NCBI RefSeq assembly: GCF_900116495.1
Contig: NZ_FPAY01000010.1
Coordinates: forward strand, 124,001-188,000
Source: Arthrobacter sp. ov118
GTDB lineage: Bacteria > Actinomycetota > Actinomycetes > Actinomycetales > Micrococcaceae
Direction of reading: 5' to 3'
Length of the DNA: 64,000 nucleotides
The notes beneath the pieces were generated by a model. It had not been told where the DNA came from. It was given only the letters and a program-made list of their open reading frames with translations, and did not search any database. Of this stretch, positions 53,196 through 61,366 are shown one piece after another. A program made the translations under genes and the position numbers. How positions within the stretch are numbered: the first letter of the stretch is position 1; the number at the start of each line of letters is the position of its first letter.

Positions 53196-54437
53196 CTACA
53201 GCCCCACGGATGCCAGCAGGTGGCCGACTTCCTGCTTGCCGAGGTTGCGAATGCTGCCCTGGCGCTGGTCACCCAGACCGATGGGGCCGACCTTCACGCG
53301 GACCAGGCGCAGCACCGGGAAGCCGACGGCGTCGAACAGGCGCCGGACGATCCGGTTCTTGCCCGAATGCAGCACGACCTCGATCAGCACATGGCCCGGA
53401 GTCGAGTCCACGAGCCTGAAGGAGTCCACCGAGGCGATTCCGTCCTCGAGCTCCACGCCGGCTTTGAGTTCGGCGCCGACGCCCTGCGGGAACGGGCCGC
53501 GGACCTGCACGAGGTAGGTCTTGGGCACTTCGTACGAGGGGTGCGTCAGGCGGTTGGCGAGCTCGCCGTCGTTCGTCAGGAGCAGCAGCCCTTCCGTGGC
53601 GACGTCGAGCCGGCCCACGTGGAAGAGGCGTTCGCCGTGGTACTTGCGCACGAAGTCGCTGATGCACGGGCGGCCGTCCGGGTCCTCCATGGTGGAGACA
53701 ACGCCCTTGGGCTTGTTGAAGACCATGTAGACCATGTTCTCGTCGAGCTGGATGCGCAGGCCGTCGACGTGGATTACGGCGGTCTTCGGGTCGACGCGCA
53801 TGCCGAGTTCGGTGACGACGTGGCCGTCGACCTCGACGCGGCCTTCGGCGATCATTTCCTCGCAGACGCGGCGCGAGGCTACACCGGCGGACGCCATGAC
53901 TTTCTGCAGACGGATGCCGTCGGAGTCGTGCAATTCAGACTGCGGCACCTCACGGCGCGGTCCGCGGTTGCGGGCGGGCTTTCGCACCGGCCCGAGGTTC
54001 TGGCCGAAGCGTTCGCTGCCGAAGGCGCGGGGGCCGGCCGCTTTCGCGGCGCCGGTACGTGGTTTGGGCTTGAGCGCGCCGGGCGTGCCGGGTTCTTTGC
54101 CGAAGCCGGGCTTCCGGGCGCCGGGCTTGCGGGCTGCGCCCTTGGCTGCCGGGCTGTTCGGCTTCGAGCCACCGGATGCGGACCGGGACGCCGGGGCGGC
54201 CTGCAGGTCCGGATCGATGAAGGCCTGTTCGCGAGGCTTGGGGTGCTTGAAGGGGCGGTCTCCGCCGCCCTTCGAGAAGTCGCGGCCTCCCTTGCCGCCG
54301 GCAGCGCGCGGGCCGCCGCCCTGGACCGGACCGCGTGCGGTCTTACCCTGACCTCTGCCCTGTCCGGCACTGCTTTGGCCGGCAGTGTTTCGTCCGGCAT
54401 TGTTACGTGGTGAACCCTGGCGTCCCGCCTGTGTCAT
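53196..54437 (-). CDS. rluB: RsuA/RluB-family pseudouridine synthase with long basic N-terminus
   Basis: rRNA pseudouridine synthase. The 413-residue protein has a ~165-residue Gly/Lys/Arg/Pro-rich N-terminal extension, then an S4 domain ('GIRLQKVMASAGVASRRVCEEMIAEGRV') and the catalytic domain with 'HVGRLDVATEGLLLLTNDG' (catalytic Asp in RLD) and 'LHSGKNRIVRRLFDAVGFPVLRL'. The N-terminus is probably disordered and RNA-binding. ATG at 54437. Next to scpB and tyrA-cmk, as Rv1711 is next to scpB in M. tuberculosis; the rluB symbol is by family, and site specificity is not proven. Confidence 0.9.
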   Translation of the reverse strand: MTQAGRQGSPRNNAGRNTAGQSSAGQGRGQGKTARGPVQGGGPRAAGGKGGRDFSKGGGDRPFKHPKPREQAFIDPDLQAAPASRSASGGSKPNSPAAKGAARKPGARKPGFGKEPGTPGALKPKPRTGAAKAAGPRAFGSERFGQNLGPVRKPARNRGPRREVPQSELHDSDGIRLQKVMASAGVASRRVCEEMIAEGRVEVDGHVVTELGMRVDPKTAVIHVDGLRIQLDENMVYMVFNKPKGVVSTMEDPDGRPCISDFVRKYHGERLFHVGRLDVATEGLLLLTNDGELANRLTHPSYEVPKTYLVQVRGPFPQGVGAELKAGVELEDGIASVDSFRLVDSTPGHVLIEVVLHSGKNRIVRRLFDAVGFPVLRLVRVKVGPIGLGDQRQGSIRNLGKQEVGHLLASVGL

Positions 54438-54559
54438 GACCCGTCCTTACGTTCGTGGCCCGCGGCCGCTGTCTCCCGACAACACCCGCAGGCCGGGCAA
54501 ATTGTTCTGCCCGGTGGATACTTATGTGCAGACAGTGTTCCTGTCTGCATTCTTCCTGC

Positions 54560-55225
54560 CTACATTCTTCCCGGCTCGTAAAACTCCTCGATGCCTTCCA
54601 GGCCAGGAAGGTGGGGGGAAAGCTGCGGCAATTCAGCCACGGAGCCGATTCCCATCCGCTCGAGGAAATACGACGTCGTGCGGTACAGGATTGCTCCGGA
54701 TTCGGGATCGGTTCCCGCATCCTCAATCAGCCCCCGCTGCGTCAGCGTCCGCACGACAGAGTCAACATTGACTCCTCGAATTGCAGACACCCGCGCCCTT
54801 GATACGGGCTGGCGGTAAGCGATGACGGCGAGCGTCTCAAGCGCCGCCTGCGTCAGCCTGGCTGTTTGTCCTTCCAGCACGAATCCGCCAACGATTTCGG
54901 CGAACTCCGCACGGGAATAGATACGCCAGCCTCCGGCGATATTCCGCAATTCAAAACCCCGGGGGGCGGCATTGTTGCCGTCCGTGTTGCCGTTGTTATT
55001 ACGGCTATGGCTGGCGACGTCCGCATCCGGGGCACTAACAGTATACCCGTTATAGTCCCGCTGCAGTTCAGCCAGAAGGGAGTCGACGACGTCGACCGTC
55101 AGATTCAGCCCAGCCGCGAGGGCCGTGGCCGTGGCCGGTTCGTCGATCACCATCAGGACGGCCTCAAGGGCGGCGCGGGCGCCGCCGGGCAGACTTGCGA
55201 CGTCGACGGGCTCTGCGTCATTCAC
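54560..55225 (-). CDS. scpB: Segregation and condensation protein B
   Basis: Kite-family partner of ScpA and SMC in chromosome condensation. The 221-residue protein has two winged-helix modules, 'ARAALEAVLMVIDEPATATALAAGL' near residue 15 and 'TQAALETLAVIAYRQPVSRARVSAIRGVNVDSVVRTL' near residue 130, the latter being the clear ScpB signature. A linker has an Asn-rich insert ('NNNGNTDGNN', residues ~75-85). GTG at 55225 is chosen because GAGGA lies six bases before it; GTG at 55246 and ATG at 55237 are in frame but lack a site. It overlaps scpA by 8 bp. Confidence 0.93.
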   Translation of the reverse strand: MNDAEPVDVASLPGGARAALEAVLMVIDEPATATALAAGLNLTVDVVDSLLAELQRDYNGYTVSAPDADVASHSRNNNGNTDGNNAAPRGFELRNIAGGWRIYSRAEFAEIVGGFVLEGQTARLTQAALETLAVIAYRQPVSRARVSAIRGVNVDSVVRTLTQRGLIEDAGTDPESGAILYRTTSYFLERMGIGSVAELPQLSPHLPGLEGIEEFYEPGRM

Positions 55226-56144
55226 GGCTGTCCTCATATTCTTCACTCAGGCTTTCGCTGCTCCACCCTTGGGCGCCGGCCGTCCAGTGGACGGTCAGGT
55301 CCCCCAGCGGCAGCAGCTGGTCAAAGCCCACCGCGCGGTCGCGGAACAATTCCAGCAGCGCCAGGAATCGTGCCACCACCACCAGGGTGGATTCGGCGTC
55401 GGCGATCAGCGCCCGGAACGTCAGCGGGGTGCCCTGCCGCAGCCGGCTTCCCAGCAACTCGGCCTGTTCCTTGACGCTCACGGGGGTGCCGTGCAAATGC
55501 GTCAGGCCCACTTCCGTGGGCGCGGCTTCCTTGGGCCTGAGGGCCGCTTCGGCGAGGCCCGCGAACTGCTCAGGGGTGTGCCGCCAGAGAAGTTCCGGAA
55601 GCAGCGCCGCGAAGTGTCCCTCCAGGGCCACCTGCCGGGGGTACCTGCGGGCTTCGAGGTCAAGCGTCGAACCGATCATGCCGGCCACCTGCTTGAAGGC
55701 CTTGTACTGCAGCAGCCGGGCGAACAGGAGGTCGCGCGCTTCCAGCAGGGCGATGTCCTCGTCGTCCTCCACCTCGCCGGCGGGCAGCAACCGGGCGGCT
55801 TTGAGGTCCAGGAGGGTGGCGGCAATGACCAGGAATTCGCTGGCCTCGTCCAGGGCCCATTCCTCCCCCAGCTGCTGCAGTCCCCTGATGTACTTGATGA
55901 ATTCGTCGGTGACCGTGGACAGCGCCACCTCGGTGATGTCCAGCTCGTGCTTGGAGATCAGGCCGAGCAGGAGGTCGAAGGGGCCGGTGAAGTTGGCCAG
56001 CCGCACTTCGAATCCGGCCTTCTTCGCAGACTGGCACTGCGCGCCCGCAGGGCCCTCCGGTGCTGCAGGACGCTGCGGCGCTGCCTGGCCCGCGGGTTCT
56101 GCGGGCAGGTCGAGCTCCGCCGTCGAGAGGAAAGTGCCTGCCAC
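55218..56144 (-). CDS. scpA: Segregation and condensation protein A (kleisin)
   Basis: Kleisin subunit of the SMC-ScpAB complex. The 308-residue protein has an extended N-terminus (to ~40), the SMC-neck-binding domain 'FEVRLANFTGPFDLLLGLISKHELDITEVAL' and 'FLVIAATLLDLKAARLLP', and the C-terminal winged helix with 'FLALLELFRDRAVGFDQLLPLGDLTV'. The family's core is intact. GTG start with a marginal AGGAAC site. It lies 8 bp from the parA stop, so parA-scpA-scpB are probably one transcript. Confidence 0.95.
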   Translation of the reverse strand: MAGTFLSTAELDLPAEPAGQAAPQRPAAPEGPAGAQCQSAKKAGFEVRLANFTGPFDLLLGLISKHELDITEVALSTVTDEFIKYIRGLQQLGEEWALDEASEFLVIAATLLDLKAARLLPAGEVEDDEDIALLEARDLLFARLLQYKAFKQVAGMIGSTLDLEARRYPRQVALEGHFAALLPELLWRHTPEQFAGLAEAALRPKEAAPTEVGLTHLHGTPVSVKEQAELLGSRLRQGTPLTFRALIADAESTLVVVARFLALLELFRDRAVGFDQLLPLGDLTVHWTAGAQGWSSESLSEEYEDSRE

Positions 56145-56152
56145 GTTCCTGG

Positions 56153-57052
56153 CTAGGGCGCGCCGCCGCGCGAGATCAGCTCTTTGGCCAGGCGGCGGTA
56201 GGCGTCGGCACCGACGTGGTTTCCCGCGTAGGTCGTGATGGGCTCGGCCGCCACGGTGGCGTCGGCAAACTTGATGGAGCGCTTGATGACGGTTTCAAAG
56301 ACCTTGTCGCCGAAGGCCTCCACGAGGCGGGCGATCACCTCGCGGCCGTGCAGGGTCCGGGCGTCGTACATCGTGGCGAGGACGCCGTCGACCTGAAGGC
56401 GCGGGTTGAGGCGGTCCTGGACCTTGTCGATGGTTTCCACAAGCAGCGCCACGGCGCGAAGGGCGAAGAATTCACAAATCAGCGGGATGATGACGCCGTG
56501 GGCGGCGGTCAGCGCGTTGACGGTGAGGAGGCCGAGTGAGGGCTGGCAGTCGATGAGGACGACGTCGTAGTCGTCCTCGACCTTCTTCAGCGCCCGGTCC
56601 AGGACCTGCTCGCGGGCCACCTCATTGACCAGCTGCACCTCGGCGGCGGAGAGGTCGATGTTGGCCGGCAGCAGGTCCACGTTTTCGACGCCGGTCTGCT
56701 GGATGGCGTCGCGGATGTCCACCTTGCGGTCCATCAGCACGTTGTAGACGGTGAGGTCCAGCTCGTGCGGGTTCGTGCCCAGGCCCGCCGACAAGGCGCC
56801 CTGCGGATCGAAGTCCACCAGGAGCACGCGGCGGCCGTATTCGGCCAGTGCGGCGGCGAGATTGATGGTGGACGTCGTTTTACCGACGCCGCCCTTCTGG
56901 TTCACCATGGCGATGACCCGTGCAGGACCATGGGAGGACAGCGGCGCCGGCTCCGGAAAGTCGCGCTGGGGCCGCCCGGTGGGGCCCATGACTGCGTCGT
57001 CCAGATCGAGTTCGATGCCTTCCAGAGTTGCTGAACCCTGTTCGCTGCTCAC
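56153..57052 (-). CDS. ParA-family chromosome partitioning ATPase (PldP-type position)
   Basis: Deviant-Walker ATPase of the ParA/Soj family. The 299-residue protein has 'AMVNQKGGVGKTTSTINLAAAL', 'VLLVDFDPQGALSAGLG' and 'YDVVLIDCQPSLGLLTVNAL'. It heads the parA-scpA-scpB-rluB-cmk-der block, the slot of the corynebacterial ParA-like division protein PldP (recalled, not verified). No parB is next to it; the oriC-linked parAB pair is expected elsewhere. The frame remains open upstream; GTG at 57052 is the preferred start, with GTG at 57064 another choice and only weak ribosome sites. Confidence 0.9.
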   Translation of the reverse strand: MSSEQGSATLEGIELDLDDAVMGPTGRPQRDFPEPAPLSSHGPARVIAMVNQKGGVGKTTSTINLAAALAEYGRRVLLVDFDPQGALSAGLGTNPHELDLTVYNVLMDRKVDIRDAIQQTGVENVDLLPANIDLSAAEVQLVNEVAREQVLDRALKKVEDDYDVVLIDCQPSLGLLTVNALTAAHGVIIPLICEFFALRAVALLVETIDKVQDRLNPRLQVDGVLATMYDARTLHGREVIARLVEAFGDKVFETVIKRSIKFADATVAAEPITTYAGNHVGADAYRRLAKELISRGGAP

Positions 57053-57402
57053 GTATCTATCCACACTTTCGATGACGGTGATTCTCGTGCATGGTGTTGC
57101 TGAGTGTTGCCAACGCCGGCCGACGGGGCCGAGCGTGTTTCCTCCCAAGGTTACAGCGCCCGACACGGTATTCGGCGGACCTTGACAACCGCCGTTCCGT
57201 GAGCCTTGACCTTCGGGTTGAAGTCGAAGGTTGACCCACAAGGCAAAATCCGGCGAGGAAATGGGAGCCGCCGCGGCAGGCTATCCAACCCCCTGGACGG
57301 TACAGCCCGGCCAGACGGCAGAGGCCGCCGGACAGAAAACTGCCCGGACGCTGAACGGCGTCCGGGCAGTTATCGGTCGGGATTGGCTCAGGCCTTGCGG
57401 GC
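57053..57402. other. Intergenic region between parA and dctA
   Basis: 350 bp with no supported gene. It contains the dctA terminator (57338-57371) and the parA upstream region. An imperfect repeat, ACCTTCG-N9-CGAAGGT (about 57209-57232), resembles the AACCTTCGACTT element before ftsZ. Confidence 0.6.
57338..57371 (-). terminator. Hairpin terminator downstream of dctA
   Basis: Perfect 14-bp stem (57338-57351 with 57358-57371) and 6-base loop, followed on the minus strand by TTTTCTG. It lies 32 bp past the dctA stop. Confidence 0.85.
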
Positions 57403-58770
57403 CTAGGCGTGCGCGGGGGCCGCCGGGGTGGGTGTGGAACCGGCCTCCTGCGCCGGGCCGTGGCCGTGGCCGGCGAGCATGGTGACTTCGTCGAACGGCT
57501 CGGCGCCGGCGAGGACACGGTCCACGCGTTCGCCGTCGATCTCCTTGACCCACGTGCCGATCAGCACGGTGGCGACGGCATTGCCGGTGAAGTTGGTCAG
57601 CGCCCGGGCCTCGGACATAAAGCGGTCGATGCCGACAATCATGCCGACTCCGCCCAGCAGCTGCGGCGCGTGTGCCTGGAGTCCGGCGGCCAGGGTGGCC
57701 AGGCCGGCACCGGTGACGCCGGCGGCGCCCTTGGAGGCGATGATCATGAAGACCAGCAGGGAAACCTGCTCGCCGAGGTCCAGGGGCGTGCCCATGGCGT
57801 TGGCGACGAAGAGAGCGGCCATGGTCAGGTAGATGGCCGTGCCGTCCAGGTTGAAGGAGTAGCCGGTGGGGACCGTCACGCCAACGACGGGCTTGGACAC
57901 GCCGAGGTGTTCCATCTTCGCGATCAGGCGGGGCAACGCGGCTTCGGAGGAGGACGTGGAGAAAATCAGCAGGTATTCGCGGGCCAGGTACTTCATCAGC
58001 TTGAAAATGTTGACACCGGTGACCACTTTGAGCAGGCCACCGAGGATCACGATGATGAACAGCGCGCAGGTGATGTAGAAGGCAGCCATCAGCGTGAACA
58101 TGCTGAAGATGGCCTGCATGCCGGTGGCACCGACGACGGCCGCGATCGCACCGAAGGCGCCGAGGGGGGCGAGCCACATGATCATAATGAGGATGCGGAA
58201 CACTAGGGCCTGCGCGTAGCCAACGGCCTTGAGGATCGGGGCGCCCTGCGGGCCCATCTTCTGCACGGCGAAGCCGACCAGGATCGCGGCGAAGAGGGTC
58301 GGCAGGACGGGAATGTCGGCCGGAATGATACCGAGCAGGAAGTCGACGGTGCTGTCGGCGGCGGCTTTCTTGTTTGGATCGTAGGGCGCGAGGTTGAGGC
58401 CCTCGCCCGGGTGGATCAGGTTGCCCACCACGAGGCCGATCGCCAGGGCGAAGGTCGACATGATCATGAAGTAGATGAGCGCCAGGCCGCCGACCTTGCC
58501 CACGGTGGCGGCCTTGGCGATGGAGCCGATGCCCAGCACGATGGTGCAGAAGATCACGGGCCCGATCATCATCTTGATGAGTTTGACGAAGCCGTCGCCG
58601 ATTGGTTTCAGGGATTTGGCGAACTCGGGGAACAGCAGCCCCACGACGGCACCCGCTATCACGGCGACAATGACGGCCATGTAGAGGTAATGGGACTTAT
58701 CGAGCCCTTTGCGGCGGGGTTTGGTCAGCGTGTCGTCCTGCGCAGCTGACTCTCCTCTTTGAGATGCCAT
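57403..58770 (-). CDS. dctA: C4-dicarboxylate transporter, DAACS family (DctA)
   Basis: Sodium/proton-coupled symporter for succinate, fumarate and malate. The 455-residue protein has eight predicted membrane helices and two hairpins, with the Ser-rich 'IFSTSSSEAALPRLIAKME' (first hairpin), 'VTVPTGYSFNLDGTAIYLTMAALFVANA' and 'GTGNAVATVLIGTWVKEID'-type 'NFTGNAVATVLI' substrate/cation motif. The C-terminal tail is Pro/Ala/His-rich. The ATG has AAGGAG five bases upstream. It is divergent from a CitA-type sensor kinase, the usual dicarboxylate regulatory arrangement. A terminator follows. Confidence 0.95.
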   Translation of the reverse strand: MASQRGESAAQDDTLTKPRRKGLDKSHYLYMAVIVAVIAGAVVGLLFPEFAKSLKPIGDGFVKLIKMMIGPVIFCTIVLGIGSIAKAATVGKVGGLALIYFMIMSTFALAIGLVVGNLIHPGEGLNLAPYDPNKKAAADSTVDFLLGIIPADIPVLPTLFAAILVGFAVQKMGPQGAPILKAVGYAQALVFRILIMIMWLAPLGAFGAIAAVVGATGMQAIFSMFTLMAAFYITCALFIIVILGGLLKVVTGVNIFKLMKYLAREYLLIFSTSSSEAALPRLIAKMEHLGVSKPVVGVTVPTGYSFNLDGTAIYLTMAALFVANAMGTPLDLGEQVSLLVFMIIASKGAAGVTGAGLATLAAGLQAHAPQLLGGVGMIVGIDRFMSEARALTNFTGNAVATVLIGTWVKEIDGERVDRVLAGAEPFDEVTMLAGHGHGPAQEAGSTPTPAAPAHA

Positions 58771-58904
58771 GGTGTCTCCTTATGGATAATCTGGAAGACG
58801 CTGCGGCCCAGGCTCTGAGCTCATCACGTCCGGTGTGATATCCATCATTAGCGATCGAGTGACTTAGCTCACCGTTGCGTTCATATTGGTCGTAGGAGGG
58901 GTTG

Positions 58905-60611
58905 ATGATCCACCGCTGGAGCATTGCCCGCAGGCTGTTTGTGGCACATCTGCTGTTCATGCTGGCCCTGACCGCCATCGTGGGCACGGCCGCCTTCGTC
59001 GACGCGCGCGACCAGGCCTATGCAGAGGCAGGCCGGCGCATGGCCGGCGTCGCCACCGCCGTCGCCGACAACCCGCTCGTGCTGCGGGCGGCCGACTCCC
59101 CTGATCCGACTGCGCTGCTGCAGCCCTACGCACTGAAGGTTACGGCCGACGCCGGCGCCGACTTCATCACCATCATGGCCCCGGACCGGATCCGGTGGAC
59201 GCACCCGAATAAAGAGGAGATCGGAAAGCCGTACATCGGCTCCATCGACGCCGCCCTCAAGGGCCGGGCTTTCACCGAAACCACCGGCGGCACCCTCGGC
59301 CCGTCGGTCCGCACGATCGTCCCCGTCAAGGACGCGGACGGAAAAGTGCGCGCCCTTGTGGCGGCTGGCGTGACGGTCGGAACGGTGGACGTGGCCGTCT
59401 CCGGCAGGCTGCCGGCCCTGCTCGTGATCGGAATTGCCCTGCTCCTCGGCGGTGCCGCAGCGTCCTGGCTGCTTGGCCGGTACTTGCGCCGGGTGACCCG
59501 GGGCTGGGGGCCTGAACAGCTTGCCCAGCTCTTCGCCTACTACGAATCGGTGCTGCATTCGGTACGGGAGGGACTGATCCTGGTGGACACCCGGGGCAGG
59601 GTGGTCATGTACAACGACCAGGCGGCGGCCCTGCTCGGGCTCAACCCGCAACCTGCCGACGACGGCCACCCGGGCGGTGGCGTTCCCGGCGGCAGGGGCG
59701 CCCCGGCGCCATTGTTGTCGGAGCTGCCCTTAGCAGTGAGCCTCAAGGACCTGTTCGAGTCGGGGCGGACAGCCCACGACGAAATCCACTTGACGGGCTC
59801 GCGCGTCCTGGTGGTGAACCAGGAGCCGGCTGTGGGGCCGGGCTCCGCGTCGGGCCGCCAGCGCGGCGCCGTATTCGGCACGGTGGCCACAATTCGGGAC
59901 CGCACCGAACTCGAGTCGATGGGCAGCGAGCTGGAAACGATGCGCACGCTCTCCGATGCACTGCGTGCCCAGACCCACGAGCACGCAAACCGGCTCCACA
60001 CGATCGTTTCGCTGCTGGAGCTCGGCCGCGGCGCCGAGGCCCTGGACTTTGCCACGAACGACCTCGAGCTCAGCCAGCGGCTGACGGACGATCTGGTGAG
60101 CTCCATCGAAGAGCCCGTCCTGGGCGCGCTGATCATGGGCAAAGTCGCCGAGGCCCACGAACGCGGGGTGGAGCTCACACTTAACAGCGGCGGTTCCACG
60201 CCGTTCACGGGTCTTGCCGTCCAGGACCTGGTCACGATTCTCGGCAACCTGCTGGACAACGCCATTGACGCCGCGGCCGAGGCGCCGGCCCCGAAGCTCG
60301 TGGAACTGAGCGTCGCGACGGCGAACGGCGCGCTGGAAATCACGGTGGAGGATAGTGGTCCCGGCATCGATCCGGACGTGGTGGACGATGTCTTCCGGCA
60401 TGGCTTCAGCACGAAAGCACCGGGCCCGTTCGGACGCGGGCTGGGACTGGCTTTGGTCCGCCAGGCCGTACAGCGCCTGGGCGGTACCATGAAAATCACC
60501 AGTCCCGCGGGGGCACTGTTCCGCGTCACGCTGCCGACGGCACCGGCCGAGCCTGAACCGGTTGAGCCTGCAGCGGCCGAGCCTGCGCCCCTGACAGAGA
60601 GACATCCATGA
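58905..60611 (+). CDS. CitA/DcuS-family sensor histidine kinase
   Basis: Membrane sensor that probably detects C4-dicarboxylates or citrate. The 568-residue protein has a membrane helix near residues 10-32, a periplasmic sensing domain (about 33-165), a second helix near 168-192, a PAS-like region, and a C-terminal DHp/ATPase. The phosphoryl-accepting His is His358 in 'RAQTHEHANRLH', the family pattern. 'NLLDNAIDAA', 'DSGPGIDP' and 'GRGLGLALV' are the ATP-binding boxes. ATG at 58905 has AGGAGG five bases before it; the frame also allows TTG at 58902. It overlaps its response-regulator gene by 4 bp and is divergent from dctA. Confidence 0.93.
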   Translation: MIHRWSIARRLFVAHLLFMLALTAIVGTAAFVDARDQAYAEAGRRMAGVATAVADNPLVLRAADSPDPTALLQPYALKVTADAGADFITIMAPDRIRWTHPNKEEIGKPYIGSIDAALKGRAFTETTGGTLGPSVRTIVPVKDADGKVRALVAAGVTVGTVDVAVSGRLPALLVIGIALLLGGAAASWLLGRYLRRVTRGWGPEQLAQLFAYYESVLHSVREGLILVDTRGRVVMYNDQAAALLGLNPQPADDGHPGGGVPGGRGAPAPLLSELPLAVSLKDLFESGRTAHDEIHLTGSRVLVVNQEPAVGPGSASGRQRGAVFGTVATIRDRTELESMGSELETMRTLSDALRAQTHEHANRLHTIVSLLELGRGAEALDFATNDLELSQRLTDDLVSSIEEPVLGALIMGKVAEAHERGVELTLNSGGSTPFTGLAVQDLVTILGNLLDNAIDAAAEAPAPKLVELSVATANGALEITVEDSGPGIDPDVVDDVFRHGFSTKAPGPFGRGLGLALVRQAVQRLGGTMKITSPAGALFRVTLPTAPAEPEPVEPAAAEPAPLTERHP

Positions 60612-61321
60612 GCGACATCCGCGTCCTTGTCGTCGAAGACGAGCCCATTGCCGCGGCAGCGCACGCCGCCTACATCGGCAGGCTCGAAGGTTTCACTCTG
60701 GCCGGGTCCGCCCCTGACGGTCAGTCCGCGCTCCGGCTGATGGCGGAGTTCGCGGCGGCCGGCACGCCGGTGGAGCTGGTGTTGCTGGACATGAACCTTC
60801 CGGACCTGCACGGTCTGGATATCGCCCGGCGGATGCGGGCAGCCGGATTCTTCGCCGACATCATCGCCATCACGGCCGTGCGCGAACTGAACATCGTCCG
60901 CAGCGCCGTGGCCACCGGCGTCGTGCAGTACCTGATCAAGCCGTTCACGTATGCGGCCTTCGCTGACAAGCTGGCCAGTTACCGTCAGTTCCGGGATCAG
61001 CTGGCCGGCCCCGGCGCCGCCGGGCCAGGGGCATCCCAAAGCGACGTGGACCAGGCCTTCGCCAGCCTGCGGGCGCCCTCCCAACTGCCGCTGCCCAAGG
61101 GACTGTCAGTGTCCACCCTGGAATCCGTGCAGGACTTCATTAAGGCGCAGCCCGGGGCGGTGTCGGCCAGCGAGGCCATGGAGGCGCTGGGCATGTCCCG
61201 CGTCACGGCGCGGCGCTACCTCGAGTACCTCGCCGACGCCGGTACAGTCTCCCGCGCCGCGCGCTACGGCGCCCCGGGCCGGCCGGAGAACGAATACCGC
61301 TGGAACCGGCCGCCGTCGTAA
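60608..61321 (+). CDS. CitB/DcuR-family response regulator
   Basis: Partner regulator of the preceding kinase; likely activates dctA. The 237-residue protein has a receiver domain with acidic pocket 'VVEDEP', phospho-acceptor Asp61 in 'LVLLDMNLPDLHG' and Lys111 in 'YLIKPF'. The C-terminal helix-turn-helix (about 175-230) contains 'VSASEAMEALGMSRVTARRYLEYLADAG', typical of the CitB group. The start overlaps the kinase stop (ATGA). No target site could be proven, but the 134-bp gap between dctA and the kinase gene has GTGA/TCAC dyads, for example near 58828-58842. Confidence 0.93.
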   Translation: MSDIRVLVVEDEPIAAAAHAAYIGRLEGFTLAGSAPDGQSALRLMAEFAAAGTPVELVLLDMNLPDLHGLDIARRMRAAGFFADIIAITAVRELNIVRSAVATGVVQYLIKPFTYAAFADKLASYRQFRDQLAGPGAAGPGASQSDVDQAFASLRAPSQLPLPKGLSVSTLESVQDFIKAQPGAVSASEAMEALGMSRVTARRYLEYLADAGTVSRAARYGAPGRPENEYRWNRPPS

Positions 61322-61366
61322 GCAACTGGCTGAATGCCGCCGCTGATCCCACGACCCTCAGCCCTG

